A stretch of DNA of 64,000 nucleotides from Dulcicalothrix desertica PCC 7102 (GCF_003991905.1 NZ_RSCL01000033.1:28887-92886); one strand, 5' to 3'. Shown: positions 1 to 9,586, counted from the stretch's first letter. Numbers and translations: made by a program. The notes: generated by a model not told the origin, from the sequence alone.

Positions 1-754
1 GGGGGTCTTGACGTACATGATTGGGTGTTCCTTCGGAGATTTTTTTACCGTTTGCTAGTACGGTGATGTAGTCGCTGATTCCCATTACTAGTTTCATGTC
101 GTGTTCGATTAGTAATATGGTGAGTTGGAGTTCACTACGAATTTGTTGCATGAACGCCGTTAACTCTCCTGTTTCTTTGGGATTCATTCCCGCTGTTGGT
201 TCGTCTAATAGCAGTAATTGCGGTTCGGATGCTAATGCTCTCGCTATTTCTAGGCGCCTTTGTTCTCCGTAAGATAGGTTTTTTGCTAATTCAAATGTTC
301 TAGATTTCGCTAATCCTGCGTATTCTAACCAATATAAGGCTTTTTTTCTGGCGTTTGCTTCTTCTTGTACAACTGCTGGTGGACGTAGTAAGGTTCCAAC
401 TAAGTTAGCTTTGAGTTTGGAGTGCATCCCAACTAGTACGTTATCTAGTACTGTCATGTTGTTAAACAAGCGGATATTTTGGAAAGTTCTAGCTACTCCT
501 AGTTTGGTTAATTCGTCTGGTTTTAAGCCTGTTATGTCTCTATCATAAAGCCATAATCTACCTGCACTGGGGCTGTAAATTCCGGTCAGCATGTTGAAGA
601 ATGTTGTTTTTCCGGCGCCGTTTGGACCGATAAGACTAGCAATGCTTCCTTTTTCTAGGACAAAATCAACTTGATTTACTGCTGTCAAGCCACCAAATCG
701 CATTGTCAGTTGCTGTGCTTCTAATATTGCTACTTTGGGTTCTACTGCCATCAT
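1..754 (-). CDS. livG: Branched-chain amino-acid ABC transporter ATP-binding protein LivG (3' end outside window)
   Basis: Cytoplasmic ATPase that powers the amino-acid importer encoded by the next three genes. Translating the minus strand from ATG 754 (or ATG 751, same frame) gives an open frame to the window edge. It has Walker A GPNGAGKTT near residue 39, the ABC signature LSYGEQRR near 156, Walker B LLLLDEPTAGMNP near 175 and the switch His in LLIEHDM. The GMNP after Walker B and the long SYGEQRRLEIARAL segment are typical of LivG rather than LivF. About ten C-terminal residues are missing beyond the window. The gene is the last visible member of a livJ-livH-livM-livG operon, 71 bp after livM. 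A livF gene probably follows outside. A Nat-type neutral amino-acid transporter is an equally possible role. Confidence 0.9.
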   Translation of the reverse strand, partial: MMAVEPKVAILEAQQLTMRFGGLTAVNQVDFVLEKGSIASLIGPNGAGKTTFFNMLTGIYSPSAGRLWLYDRDITGLKPDELTKLGVARTFQNIRLFNNMTVLDNVLVGMHSKLKANLVGTLLRPPAVVQEEANARKKALYWLEYAGLAKSRTFELAKNLSYGEQRRLEIARALASEPQLLLLDEPTAGMNPKETGELTAFMQQIRSELQLTILLIEHDMKLVMGISDYITVLANGKKISEGTPNHVRQDP

Positions 755-786
755 ATATACTTTCTTTTTAAGTAAATTTGACTATT

Positions 787-820
787 AGAAACCGGGTTTT
801 TACCAAAAAACCCGGTTTCT
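787..820. repeat. Perfect hairpin between livM and livG
   Basis: A 15-bp inverted repeat (787-801 and 806-820, arm agaaaccgggttttt) surrounds the 4-base loop acca. It lies in the 71-bp gap between livM and livG. On the minus strand no U-run follows, so it is less likely a terminator than an mRNA-stabilising or attenuating hairpin, or a short interspersed repeat. Confidence 0.6.
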
Positions 821-825
821 TTGTT

Positions 826-2361
826 TTAACTATCGGTTGTTTCTCCATGTAGTTCTGCTTGATGCAGTCTATCGGGAACTAGTCCTTCTGGACGCACTAA
901 CATCATAATTACAAGAGTTAAACCAAACAGAAATAAACGCATTTGTGTTGGGTCTAAGCTTGTTCTAATAAATTCTTGCCATTGTGGATTGCTAATTAGC
1001 GGTAGCAAAGTTGTCGTGCGAATTCCTTCTAATATTCTGGCGATTTGAGGTAGAAATAGTCGGTCGGCGCCCATTATAATGATGCCACCTAGGATAACTC
1101 CTGTCATGTTTCCTAAACCGCCTAAAATCACCATACACAGTATAATTACAGACACTGAAAAGTCAAATACGCTAGGGAAAATCGCACTGATATAAGCGGC
1201 GTAAAATGAACCTGCAAATCCTGCAAAAGCTGCTCCCATTGCAAATGCCAGTAATTTTGTTCTAACAAGATTTATACCCATAGCACTTGCGGCAAGCTCA
1301 TCTTCGCGAATTGCCGTCCAAGCTCTTCCTAAACGCGAATCTCGTAATCGACTAATTGCGAAGTAAGAGAAAATTACGAGAAATAAAATCAAATAATACC
1401 AAGGAAAAGGATTGCTGCTGGTGAAACTACCGATGATTGGTAGGTAGGGTCGGTCGATAGGGTTAATTCCTGGTTCACCACCAGTCAAATTAATCGCGCG
1501 GTCACATCCTACAAGACAAATCGCCATTTCTGGGCGCCCAATTAAGCTACCAATAATTTTAGAAATTGGTTCTTCGATACGAATTTGCGTCAAGTTACGA
1601 AAAAGAACAGGGACGATTTCTCCGAAACCGAGGGTAACGATAGCAAGGTAATCACCTCTCAACCGCAATGTTGGAGTTCCAAGAATTACGCCAAACATCG
1701 CTGCAACTGCTGCTGCAATGGGAATTACTAGCCAAAAGTTCCAGTGAATATTAAGTTGAGGTGAACACAGTAAACCTGTTGTGTAGGCGCCAATTGCAAA
1801 AAAAGCTGCGTAACCTAAGTCAAGCAGTCCAGCAAAGCCAACGGTAATATTTAAACCCAGTGCTAACAGAACAAAAATTTGGATTTCAATTACTGTTGAT
1901 ATCCAACGAGTCTGCGCGACTGCATCCACGAAGGGAAATAAAATTACTGAAAAACCAAGAACGATTAACATTCCTAGTTGTCGCTGTTTGGGATTTAACG
2001 CGGTAATTGCTCCAGTAATAGCAGCAAATAACGGCGCAATCACAAGACCGCTAACCCCGAACAATAAAGCTTGTGGAAAACCAATTGCAGGGCGCCCTGA
2101 AATTGGTAGTAATAATAAACCTTGAATTAAACTGCCAAGCAGTACACATGTACCTAGTTTTAATCCTGAAAAAGCACCATTAACAGCACCTGTAGTAGGA
2201 CTATTAATTCTTTTACCTTGAGTTTGGGTTATTCCTATTGCCGTACCAAGTAGCCAGCTTATAACTGCACCACTCCAACCACCAAAGGTTAGGACGGTAA
2301 TGGCGCCAACTATTCCGAAAACCCCAATTGATTTGATTATTTGGTTTAGTAATTTTTTCAT
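826..2361 (-). CDS. livM: Branched-chain amino-acid ABC transporter permease LivM
   Basis: Inner-membrane permease of the importer. The 511-residue protein is strongly hydrophobic, with an extra N-terminal block of membrane segments (residues 1-150) before the conserved BPD_transp_2 core. The core shows the typical LALGLNITVGFAGLLDLGY segment near residue 165 and the LGRAWTAIREDELAASAMG loop near 345, which contacts the ATPase. It ends with a VRPEGL motif common to this family. It starts 23 bp after livH and so is probably co-transcribed. The family is known to import branched-chain or neutral amino acids; the substrate cannot be read from the sequence. Confidence 0.92.
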   Translation of the reverse strand: MKKLLNQIIKSIGVFGIVGAITVLTFGGWSGAVISWLLGTAIGITQTQGKRINSPTTGAVNGAFSGLKLGTCVLLGSLIQGLLLLPISGRPAIGFPQALLFGVSGLVIAPLFAAITGAITALNPKQRQLGMLIVLGFSVILFPFVDAVAQTRWISTVIEIQIFVLLALGLNITVGFAGLLDLGYAAFFAIGAYTTGLLCSPQLNIHWNFWLVIPIAAAVAAMFGVILGTPTLRLRGDYLAIVTLGFGEIVPVLFRNLTQIRIEEPISKIIGSLIGRPEMAICLVGCDRAINLTGGEPGINPIDRPYLPIIGSFTSSNPFPWYYLILFLVIFSYFAISRLRDSRLGRAWTAIREDELAASAMGINLVRTKLLAFAMGAAFAGFAGSFYAAYISAIFPSVFDFSVSVIILCMVILGGLGNMTGVILGGIIIMGADRLFLPQIARILEGIRTTTLLPLISNPQWQEFIRTSLDPTQMRLFLFGLTLVIMMLVRPEGLVPDRLHQAELHGETTDS

Positions 2362-2384
2362 GGTGATTACTTTTATCTTTCTTG

Positions 2385-3515
2385 TTAAACCTTTTCTTGT
2401 GCGCTATCACCAAGTAGACCACCTGGTCGTAACGCCAAAATTATCACCAAAACCGCAAACACCCAAGCATTTGTCCATCGACTTGAGAAATATTGATCGC
2501 TTATAGCTGAGAGTAATCCAATTAATAATCCCCCTAACATGGCGCCTACAATATTGCCAATTCCTCCTAAAACTGCTGCGGTGAATGCTCGTAACCCAGC
2601 AGTAAAACCCATTGTAAATACAATTGTATTGTTATAAAGTCCGACTAATAACCCTGCTGCTCCTGCTAAACAACCACCAATTAAAAAAGTCAGTATAATA
2701 ATGCCATCTACATTAATACCCATCATTTTAGCTGCATCTCGATTTTGGGCAGTTGCGCGCATTGCTTTACCCCAAGATGTAAACTGTACAAATGAATGTA
2801 GCCCCACCATTAAAACTAGTGCAGTCACCAATACGATTAAGTCTTTAGTTGTGAATTGAATAGTGGTTTCAATTCCTAATGCTTTGAAAATATCTATACG
2901 CGGTAATAAGTCTGGGAAGTTCTTTGGTGCTGCGGCGTTTACACCCATTACAGGGATAAATGACTTTAAGCCACCCCAGAACAGTCCAGTATTTTGAAAA
3001 ATGAACGAAACTCCAATTGCCGAAATTAAAGGCGCCAATCGTGGGGCATTTCGTAATGGTCGGTAGGCGTACTTCTCAGTTAATATATTTAAAGAAGCGC
3101 ATAAAGCACAGCTAACAATCAAAGCTATTATTATAGCCCCAATACTAGCTTGAAATGAAGTGCCATCAGTAATTCCAAAAGCACCGATAACAGTTAGTGA
3201 TGCAAATGCACCTAACATGTATAAATCGCCGTGAGCAAAGTTAATCAACTCGATGATGCCGTAAACCATTGTGTAGCCTAATGCAATAATCGCAATAATT
3301 GCACCGTTCACAAGTCCGATTAATAACTGTTGTACTAAAAGAGCAGGGTTACTTTTGATTTCGCCTATAATTCTTGGTAAATCAAACCCTGCTATTGGCG
3401 CCAGTAATAAAACTAAATAAGCTATAACGATATATAAAAGAATTTTTTGCCAACCGCTTAATGATTTTTTACCTAGCGAACTACTTTTAGATGCTTTCTG
3501 GAGTGATTTTATCAT
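2385..3515 (-). CDS. livH: Branched-chain amino-acid ABC transporter permease LivH
   Basis: Second inner-membrane permease, 376 residues. After a short basic N-terminus and one membrane segment, the conserved core begins at QQLLIGLVNGAIIAIIALGY. The core also has YGIIELINFAHGDLYMLGAF, and the EAA-like loop GKAMRATAQNRDAAKMMGIN near residue 250. The C-terminus ALRPGGLLG is typical. It sits 66 bp downstream of the binding-protein gene and 23 bp upstream of livM, in the order livJ-livH-livM-livG. It would pair with LivM as the transmembrane heterodimer. Confidence 0.92.
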   Translation of the reverse strand: MIKSLQKASKSSSLGKKSLSGWQKILLYIVIAYLVLLLAPIAGFDLPRIIGEIKSNPALLVQQLLIGLVNGAIIAIIALGYTMVYGIIELINFAHGDLYMLGAFASLTVIGAFGITDGTSFQASIGAIIIALIVSCALCASLNILTEKYAYRPLRNAPRLAPLISAIGVSFIFQNTGLFWGGLKSFIPVMGVNAAAPKNFPDLLPRIDIFKALGIETTIQFTTKDLIVLVTALVLMVGLHSFVQFTSWGKAMRATAQNRDAAKMMGINVDGIIILTFLIGGCLAGAAGLLVGLYNNTIVFTMGFTAGLRAFTAAVLGGIGNIVGAMLGGLLIGLLSAISDQYFSSRWTNAWVFAVLVIILALRPGGLLGDSAQEKV

Positions 3516-3581
3516 AGTTGTTTTATGTGTTGGTCATTATCTATATGTATGGTGGACCGAAGCCCACCTTACTGTTAAAAA

Positions 3582-4898
3582 TTATTTGGCTTTAGCGTCT
3601 AGTACAGTAACAAATTCCCATTTGCTGTTTTTGACGGTATTACCAGACATTGTGGTTAAAGTTGTATCACCATTCGCGTCAAAACTCCAAGTACCAAGAA
3701 TACCTTGATAGTCTTTAGTTCCTAAAACTGCATCGCGAATAGCCGCGCGGTCATTTTTACAAACTTTGCCAATACCATTAATAACTACTTTGGCAGCTTC
3801 GTAACCATATGCAGCATAAGCTTCAGGTTCGGCGTTAAATTTCTTCTTATAGCTGTCATACCAAGCTTTACCGGCGCCTGTTAACTGTTTGGGTGGAATA
3901 CCACCAAAGGTTGCTAAAACACCTTCTGCATCTTTACCTGCTGCGTCAATCAAAGCTTGTTCATATGTACCATCAGGACTCATAAATTTGACTTTATCTT
4001 GTGTCATCCCAACGTTACGCATATCTTTGATTAACTGCCCAGCGTTATTTTGGGTAATACCACCAAAATAAATCATATCTGGGTTGACTGCTTTGATTTT
4101 ATTCATCAATGCTCTATAGTCTGTTGCTCTGGCGTCAATACCTTCGTGTCCTAAAACTTCGATACCAAGTTTTTTGGCAGTAGCTTCAAATACATCAGCG
4201 AGTCCTTTGCCGTAAACTTCTTGGTCATCGAGGATGTAAACTCTTTTGACTCCGAGTGATTTTGCCCAATTTGCTGCTGCAGAACCTTGTAAATCATCAG
4301 CAGGAACTACGCGCGCATAATTTCGCTTGCCATTGGGGTAGTATTTTTCGGGTTCCCCTGGTTCTCCACCTGGTTTAGTTAAGCCCACAGCGGTATTTGC
4401 TGGACTGACCATTACTAGGTTGGCTTGGTTGAGGATGGGAATTGAAATTTTGGCGGCGCCGGAGTTAAAAGTACCGATATACGCGACAACATTGGGGTCT
4501 GAGACTGCTCTATTTGCGTTTTCAGCTTCTCTAGCAGCATCCCATTTTCCGCTTGCTGCAGTTGCACCGTCTAAAGACTCATATTCAATTTTGAGCTTAC
4601 CATCACAAACTGTTGAGTTAGTCTCGTCGAGTGCTTGTTTGATACTGTTGACGATTGTTTGGGTTTGACCGACAGAACTACCTGTTAGGGGAAAGCTGGA
4701 CATAATTTTAACGGTGTTGCCAGAAGCACCTCCTGAAGCATCTTGATTTGTGGCGCCAGTACCACCCGTGTTAGTACCACCACATCCAGTTACAAACAAC
4801 CCAATACTACAAAGAGCCATGAAGAGGATATTGCTGCGAATAAACCCTTGTTTTGACTTGATACGATTGTTAAAGCTAGTTTTTTCGATGTTTTGCAT
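3582..4898 (-). CDS. livJ: Amino-acid ABC transporter substrate-binding lipoprotein (LivJ-like)
   Basis: Extracytoplasmic binding protein of the importer, 438 residues. The N-terminus has a basic stretch, a hydrophobic segment and a lipobox ending LFVTGC, with Cys39 as the expected lipidated residue. A Gly/Thr/Ser-rich linker follows. The mature part has the type I periplasmic fold of the Leu/Ile/Val-binding family (IMSSFPLTGSSVGQTQ, then YIGTFNSGAAKISIPILNQA and ANTAVGLTKPGG). It is the first gene of the operon, and the 260-bp AT-rich region upstream (4899-5160) should hold the promoter. I saw no clear NtcA box there. Urea-binding UrtA is a relative but no urt-type neighbours are present. 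Confidence 0.9.
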   Translation of the reverse strand: MQNIEKTSFNNRIKSKQGFIRSNILFMALCSIGLFVTGCGGTNTGGTGATNQDASGGASGNTVKIMSSFPLTGSSVGQTQTIVNSIKQALDETNSTVCDGKLKIEYESLDGATAASGKWDAAREAENANRAVSDPNVVAYIGTFNSGAAKISIPILNQANLVMVSPANTAVGLTKPGGEPGEPEKYYPNGKRNYARVVPADDLQGSAAANWAKSLGVKRVYILDDQEVYGKGLADVFEATAKKLGIEVLGHEGIDARATDYRALMNKIKAVNPDMIYFGGITQNNAGQLIKDMRNVGMTQDKVKFMSPDGTYEQALIDAAGKDAEGVLATFGGIPPKQLTGAGKAWYDSYKKKFNAEPEAYAAYGYEAAKVVINGIGKVCKNDRAAIRDAVLGTKDYQGILGTWSFDANGDTTLTTMSGNTVKNSKWEFVTVLDAKAK

Positions 4899-5160
4899 AC
4901 TGATTTTACATTTACTGGGTTATGAAGCCTTATTAAACATAAGAATTTTTACGTTATCAAGAATAGTATCCAAAAAATAGACTTTGTAAAGATACAGAAA
5001 TTAACATTGGCAAGTTAAATGTCAAATTCAATATCGTCTATGTTGGTATCGATTCTAGTAAAAACCACTTATCATTACATATTATCTTTAGAATAACAAG
5101 ACTTATTTTTATGCATTTTTTGGGAATTATAAAGATTAGTTACGTTATTAGAGCTTATTT

Positions 5161-5358
5161 ATGAGTGTGCTGCGACCCCAGTTGCATGGACTAATAGAAC
5201 AAATGACCGATGACGAACTCCAACTAGTTTGGAGTGTAGTGTATGCGTTGCATTGTGACTACAAAGTTCTCAAAGCGATACAGTCCGTTAAACAATTGCA
5301 GCAACCGTGGGATGCATTAACGCATGAGGAAGCGGTGCGATACCTGACAATGACGTAA
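5161..5358 (+). CDS. Small protein, probable antitoxin partner
   Basis: A 65-residue acidic, probably helical protein (LIEQMTDDELQLVWSVVYAL) with no recognised DNA-binding motif. It lies 17 bp upstream of a RelE/ParE-like gene on the same strand, the usual order for a type II antitoxin and toxin. The pattern resembles short cyanobacterial antitoxins, but I cannot name the family. The ATG start has no obvious ribosome-binding site. The role is inferred mainly from position. Confidence 0.5.
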   Translation: MSVLRPQLHGLIEQMTDDELQLVWSVVYALHCDYKVLKAIQSVKQLQQPWDALTHEEAVRYLTMT

Positions 5359-5375
5359 AAAGGGGAAATGTTTGT

Positions 5376-5651
5376 GTGAATATCGAAGTACGCTATGAGC
5401 GGTCTTTCTTAAACGATTTACGTCGTTTGGAACCTACTATTTACCAGCAAGTGTATAATTTAGCGTTTGTGGAGTTTCCCCAAAAAGGGCAACTGCACTA
5501 CTTACCACAGTTACGGCAAATTGATGGTGAAGGCATATTTTACCGATTTAGCCTCGATAGATACCTTATTGGTATTGAGCTACGGGGTGAAATTGTTAAG
5601 TTCCTGCGAGTTATACCTATGCCAGATGTTAAGGACGAGCAGATGGCATAA
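5376..5651 (+). CDS. RelE/ParE-superfamily toxin-like protein
   Basis: A 91-residue basic protein starting at GTG 5376. The opening VRYERSFLNDLRRL, the central Phe/Tyr-rich strand IFYRFSLDRYLIGIEL and the closing strand EIVKFLRVIPMPD are arranged as in RelE/ParE toxins. Those proteins cleave ribosome-bound mRNA or poison gyrase. Canonical catalytic residues of RelE cannot be assigned with confidence, so the target is unknown. It is coupled to the upstream 65-residue gene with a 17-bp gap, consistent with co-translation of a small addiction module. Confidence 0.6.
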   Translation: MNIEVRYERSFLNDLRRLEPTIYQQVYNLAFVEFPQKGQLHYLPQLRQIDGEGIFYRFSLDRYLIGIELRGEIVKFLRVIPMPDVKDEQMA

Positions 5652-5735
5652 GACTTAAAACTGTATAAGGTTGAATGGGATAAGCCAGTCCTTACCTTAA
5701 ACTTGTTGTTGATAAAACTTACTTGAGATTTCCCT

Positions 5736-7322
5736 ATGGACGCTTCGACACTTTGGCAGCGATACCAGGAATGGTTATATTACCACGAAGGATTGGGGTT
5801 TTACCTCGATATTAGTCGGATGCGCTTTGATAATGCGTTCGTAGAGGCGTTGCAACCAAAGTTCGAGAAGGCTTTCGCTTCGATGGCGGAGCTTGAAAAG
5901 GGCGCCATTGCAAACCCCGACGAAGACCGCATGGTTGGACACTACTGGCTGCGAAATCCTGATTTGGCGCCGACTCCCGAACTCACACAAGAAATTGTGA
6001 GTTCAATCGAACAAATCGAAGTTTTCGCCGAAAAAGTTCACACTGGTGGAATTCATCCTCCCAAAGCTGCACGCTTTACTGATATTATCTCTATCGGTAT
6101 CGGTGGTTCTGCACTTGGTCCCGAATTTATCGCTGAAGCCCTTGCCCCCGATTTTCCTCCTTTAGCAATTCATTTTATCGATAATACAGACCCAACTGGC
6201 ATCGACAAGATTCTCACGCATCTACGTAATAAACTTTCTAGTACTTTAGTTTTAGTAATCTCTAAATCTGGTGGTACTCCCGAACCGCGTAACGGCATGT
6301 TGGAAGTTAAAAAAGCTTATGCGGGACAAAATTTAGATTTTGCGAATTATGCCGTTGCTATTACCATGCCAGGTAGTAAGCTAGACGACCAAGCCAAAAA
6401 CGAAAACTGGCTAATGCGCTTTCCAATGTATGATTGGGTTGGTGGACGCACTTCGTCCATGTCTACAGTTGGGTTAGTACCTGCTGCACTTCAAGGCATT
6501 GATATTAAAGAAATGCTCGAAGGCGCCAAAGAAATGGACGATGCTACACGCATTGCCGATATTAAGAAAAATCCTGCTGCAATGCTAGCTTTAGCATGGT
6601 ATTACGCAGGTAACGGTAAGGGTGAGAAGGATATGGTCGTTCTACCCTATAAAGACAGCTTGCTGCTATTTAGTCGTTACTTGCAGCAACTCGTCATGGA
6701 ATCTTTAGGAAAAGAAAAAGACCTTGACGGTAATATAGTACATCAGGGTATTGCTGTATATGGTAATAAAGGCTCTACCGACCAACACGCTTACGTTCAA
6801 CAGTTACGCGAAGGGGTGCCAAACTTCTTTCTTACCTTTATTGAAGTATTGAAAGACCGTGAGGGAGCATCTCCTGAACTCGAACCAGGTATTACCTCTG
6901 GTGACTACCTCTCTGGTTTCCTCCAAGGTTCGCGTACTGCATTATACGAAAACCATCGTGACTCAATTACAGTAACAATTCCCGAAGTTAACCCTCGTAC
7001 TGTCGGCGCCTTAATTGCATTATATGACCGAACGGTTGGTTATTATGCAAGTTTGGTAAATATAAATGCTTACCATCAACCAGGTGTAGAAGCAGGTAAA
7101 AAAGCTGCGGCAGTCATATTGGACTTACAGACAAAAGTCATCGACGTATTGCAAAGCGAAAAAGCACCTATGACACTAGCGCAAATTGCTGACAAAGCAG
7201 GCGCCAGTGACAACGTTGAGTCAATATACATTATTTTACGACACATGTCGGCAAATAATCGCGGTGTAGTTATGCAAGGTAACTTAGGCGAACCCAACAG
7301 TTTGACTGTATCTATGGGTTGA
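5736..7322 (+). CDS. pgi: Glucose-6-phosphate isomerase
   Basis: Interconverts glucose-6-phosphate and fructose-6-phosphate in glycolysis, gluconeogenesis and the oxidative pentose phosphate route. The 528-residue product is full length for the cyanobacterial type. It carries the phosphate-binding segment [13 protein letters not shown] near residue 175, [11 protein letters not shown] near 236, the active-site region [14 protein letters not shown] near 313, the catalytic His region [12 protein letters not shown] near 346, and a C-terminal Lys in [10 protein letters not shown] near 447. It stands alone on the plus strand and is followed by a strong hairpin. GGCGCC motifs are frequent within it, as expected for a resident chromosomal gene. 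Confidence 0.97.
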   Translation: MDASTLWQRYQEWLYYHEGLGFYLDISRMRFDNAFVEALQPKFEKAFASMAELEKGAIANPDEDRMVGHYWLRNPDLAPTPELTQEIVSSIEQIEVFAEKVHTGGIHPPKAARFTDIISIGIGGSALGPEFIAEALAPDFPPLAIHFIDNTDPTGIDKILTHLRNKLSSTLVLVISKSGGTPEPRNGMLEVKKAYAGQNLDFANYAVAITMPGSKLDDQAKNENWLMRFPMYDWVGGRTSSMSTVGLVPAALQGIDIKEMLEGAKEMDDATRIADIKKNPAAMLALAWYYAGNGKGEKDMVVLPYKDSLLLFSRYLQQLVMESLGKEKDLDGNIVHQGIAVYGNKGSTDQHAYVQQLREGVPNFFLTFIEVLKDREGASPELEPGITSGDYLSGFLQGSRTALYENHRDSITVTIPEVNPRTVGALIALYDRTVGYYASLVNINAYHQPGVEAGKKAAAVILDLQTKVIDVLQSEKAPMTLAQIADKAGASDNVESIYIILRHMSANNRGVVMQGNLGEPNSLTVSMG

Positions 7323-7382
7323 ACTTTGTAAAATACATATCACAAAGAGTCAATATTTGTTGCTTTTGCAACAATTTTTCAT

Positions 7383-7439
7383 AGCTGAACATCTAAGATA
7401 GAAGAAAGCACTCAGTTCTTAAGATGTTCAGCTTTTTTG
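7383..7439 (+). terminator. Rho-independent terminator after pgi
   Basis: A perfect 12-bp inverted repeat (7383-7394 agctgaacatct and 7422-7433) is followed directly by a T-run (7433-7438). It lies 60 bp after the pgi stop codon. The loop is rather long (27 bases), but a few extra pairs can form inside it. Confidence 0.7.
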
Positions 7440-7502
7440 CTAGCTATAATTTATACAGCTAAATAAAATACACACTCAAAAAATTATTTATAGGTATTTA
7501 AC

Positions 7503-7955
7503 ATGAATAAGCCTAGAGGAATTACAATTCGCCATCTAGAATCAATCAAAGGGGGAATGGCGCAATTCTTCACCCCACAAGCAAGCAACGAAACAATGCT
7601 CGTACAAGTCCCCCCTAATGCAGTAGATGACTTGTTCGTACACAAATCACAAACCGACCAAATATTAGTAGTCAAAGGCGAATTTGTTCTGGTAACACTC
7701 ATTGACAGAAAATATCAGTATATTCCCTTAAGCGAAAAACAACCAGCCGTAGCGATAATTCCACCAGGAGTATTACACGGCGCCATCAACTTTAGTTCCG
7801 AAGCATGTGTAGTAGTGAATGCAGTACTACGTCATCGTCCAGTCCAACCACTAGACTACGTAACACGCGGTAGACCATTTCCTTACGATTTAGAAGCCGC
7901 AAAATCTGCACTCGAAAACTTAAAAACAATCAGCACATCGGCGCCAATACTTTAA
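7503..7955 (+). CDS. Cupin-fold protein
   Basis: A 150-residue protein with a single beta-barrel pattern: VHKSQTDQILVVKGEFVLVTL as the first cupin strand block and AVAIIPPGVLHGAINFS as the second, including the typical PPGVLHG turn. The first block lacks the two His of metal-binding cupins (one His only), so metal binding is uncertain. Similar cyanobacterial proteins are annotated as cupins or as relatives of sugar-nucleotide epimerases. It stands alone between pgi and an isochorismatase-like gene, and no substrate can be assigned. Confidence 0.65.
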   Translation: MNKPRGITIRHLESIKGGMAQFFTPQASNETMLVQVPPNAVDDLFVHKSQTDQILVVKGEFVLVTLIDRKYQYIPLSEKQPAVAIIPPGVLHGAINFSSEACVVVNAVLRHRPVQPLDYVTRGRPFPYDLEAAKSALENLKTISTSAPIL

Positions 7956-7987
7956 TTAAAATCTAAAACCCACCTCTTGTAGAATCT

Positions 7988-8015
7988 CTTGTGGAATGGG
8001 CATCCCTGCCCGTTC
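7988..8015. repeat. REP-like repeat (GGGCATCCCTGCCCG type)
   Basis: A short imperfect palindrome around gggcatccctgcccg, preceded by cttgtgg. The same family in the other orientation recurs at 9158-9191, 17398-17429 and 25106-25133, always in gaps between genes. It is a dispersed non-coding repeat of unknown function. Confidence 0.55.
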
Positions 8016-8067
8016 CTCAATAAATGACATAAAATAAAAACCTAAATCATTCATAAAATCCGCACAT

Positions 8068-8097
8068 TGTAGAGACGCGAAATTTCGCGTCTCTACA
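8068..8097. repeat. 30-bp perfect palindrome, copy 1 of 4
   Basis: A perfect palindrome with outer arm tgtagagacgcgaaa and centre aaattt. Copies with the same 5'-GTAGAGACG arm but different centres lie at 22336-22377, 27705-27732 and 39634-39661. Conserved arms with a compensatory-looking centre suggest selection on hairpin or cruciform structure rather than on sequence alone. Confidence 0.75.
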
Positions 8098-8131
8098 TTT
8101 GGTTATTTATTACCAGTAACAAAAACCAGTT

Positions 8132-9151
8132 ATGAATACCTCAGCCAGCCAACTACCCATTCCCTCGCACTTCAAACCACAAACAGTAAGTGAAGTTTAC
8201 CGTGTTCCCTACCAACAAAGAGGCACCGAAGCTAACGAATGGGCGAATAAGCATAACATCAAACCAGCATCGCAAGATAAAAAGCGCATTTGCTTACTAT
8301 TAATAGATGTACAAAATACATTTTGCCTTCCAGGATTTGAATTATTCGTAGGAGGACAATCAGGAAAAGGCGCCGTAGAAGACAACATCCGCTTATGTGA
8401 ATTTATCTATCGTAACCTAGGGGCAATAACAACAATTGTACCAACGCTAGATACTCATACAGCAATGCAAATATTTCATCCTATATTTTGGGTGAATGAT
8501 AGCGGACAAAATCCAACTCCAGCCGCAACAAATATTACACCCGCAGATATTGACAAAGGTATATGGAAAGTTAACCCAGGTGTTGCCTTTAGCTTAGGCT
8601 GGGATTACGAATTATTAAAAAAACATGCTTATCATTACGTTAAACAATTAACACAAAACGGCAAATATCCTCTAACCGTTTGGCCTTATCATTCAATGTT
8701 AGGTGGTATTGGTCATGCATTAGTATCAGCAGTAGAAGAAGCAATATTTTTTCATTCAATCGCGCGTAGCAGTCAAACACAGTTTGAAATAAAGGGAAAT
8801 AATCCTTTAACCGAAAATTACTCAGTATTACGTCCAGAAGTTGCCACAAGCTTTGATAATCGTACAATTGCAGAGAAAAATACTCGTCTGATTAAACAGT
8901 TGTTGCAGTATGATGTTGTCATAATTGGTGGACAAGCAAAGAGTCACTGTGTCGCTTGGACAATCGACGACTTATTAACAGAAATTAAACAAACAGATGC
9001 AAATTTAGCTAAGAAAATATATCTGTTAGAGGATTGTAGTTCTCCTGTAGTTGTTAAGGGTGTGGTTGACTATACTCAAGCTGCGGATGAAGCATACAAA
9101 AGGTTTGCAGCAGCAGGAATGAATGTTGTGAAATCGAGTTATAAGTTTTAA
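8132..9151 (+). CDS. Isochorismatase-fold cysteine hydrolase (nicotinamidase-like)
   Basis: A 339-residue protein of the isochorismatase/nicotinamidase superfamily, which hydrolyses amides or enol ethers through an Asp-Lys-Cys triad. The Asp is visible in LLLIDVQNTF (Asp59), a Lys in DKGIWKVNPG, and the Cys in GGQAKSHCVAWT (about Cys273). It is longer than classical nicotinamidases (about 200 residues), with an insert around LTVWPYHSMLGGIGHALVSA. It may act in NAD salvage or on an unknown amide. No operon partner is visible. Confidence 0.75.
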   Translation: MNTSASQLPIPSHFKPQTVSEVYRVPYQQRGTEANEWANKHNIKPASQDKKRICLLLIDVQNTFCLPGFELFVGGQSGKGAVEDNIRLCEFIYRNLGAITTIVPTLDTHTAMQIFHPIFWVNDSGQNPTPAATNITPADIDKGIWKVNPGVAFSLGWDYELLKKHAYHYVKQLTQNGKYPLTVWPYHSMLGGIGHALVSAVEEAIFFHSIARSSQTQFEIKGNNPLTENYSVLRPEVATSFDNRTIAEKNTRLIKQLLQYDVVIIGGQAKSHCVAWTIDDLLTEIKQTDANLAKKIYLLEDCSSPVVVKGVVDYTQAADEAYKRFAAAGMNVVKSSYKF

Positions 9152-9157
9152 TCTTAT

Positions 9158-9191
9158 AGAGGGACGGGCAAGGATGCCCATCCCACAAGAG
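9158..9191. repeat. REP-like repeat
   Basis: The block around gggacgggcaaggatgccca, followed by tcccacaaga, is almost identical to 17398-17429. Both lie a few bases after a stop codon. Confidence 0.65.
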
Positions 9192-9297
9192 TTTAATTAA
9201 TGGTTTGTATGCATTGTTAGATGTGTTGTATTTTGTGGTTGCGGCGCGGTTTAGAGGATGTTTTAAAAGCTTTATTAATGTATAAAATATCATTTGG

Positions 9298-9325
9298 TAA
9301 ATATTATTACCACAGAGACACAGAG
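9298..9325. repeat. CACAGAGACACAGAG repeat, copy A
   Basis: A 28-bp sequence beginning taaatattattaccacaga is present here and, inverted, at 15921-15948 with no mismatch that I can see. It lies in non-coding DNA and spans an interval that contains the three-gene ATPase/nuclease cassette. Confidence 0.7.
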
Positions 9326-9550
9326 GGCACCGATACCGATTTTCATAAAATGATTAACCAGGCTTTATTAGGAATTTATCTAGCTGACCAAAAGGTACAA
9401 AGACAAAAAGAAGTGAAAAAAATGGCAAGGCATCTTTTAAATAAAGGAGGGGCGCCAGCTTACTTTTTCTTTTTTAATGGCAGAATCATGGCTAATTTAC
9501 GCTCTAAAATGGGGTAAAATATAATACAACATGTGTGCCCTTTGAGAGTT

Positions 9551-9586
9551 ACTTATCAAGCAAGTATACTGACGTGAGGATAATAA
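9551..9586 (+). pseudogene. Remnant of an aspartyl-protease gene 3' end
   Basis: In one frame this reads TYQASILT then a stop, then GD. This matches the C-terminus NYQAGILTLGD of the intact gene ending at 10443. About 30 of 36 bases agree. It is probably the stub of a former paralogue. Confidence 0.4.

Noticed and set aside
8068..8097. CRISPR-like repeat
   Set aside because: Palindromes of this family are single and dispersed, with no regular spacers or cas genes anywhere in the window.
9221..9517. 98-residue open frame on the plus strand
   Set aside because: It runs through the REP-like tail and the CACAGAG repeat (YYYHRDTEG is a translation of the repeat) and lacks a ribosome-binding site or recognisable domain.
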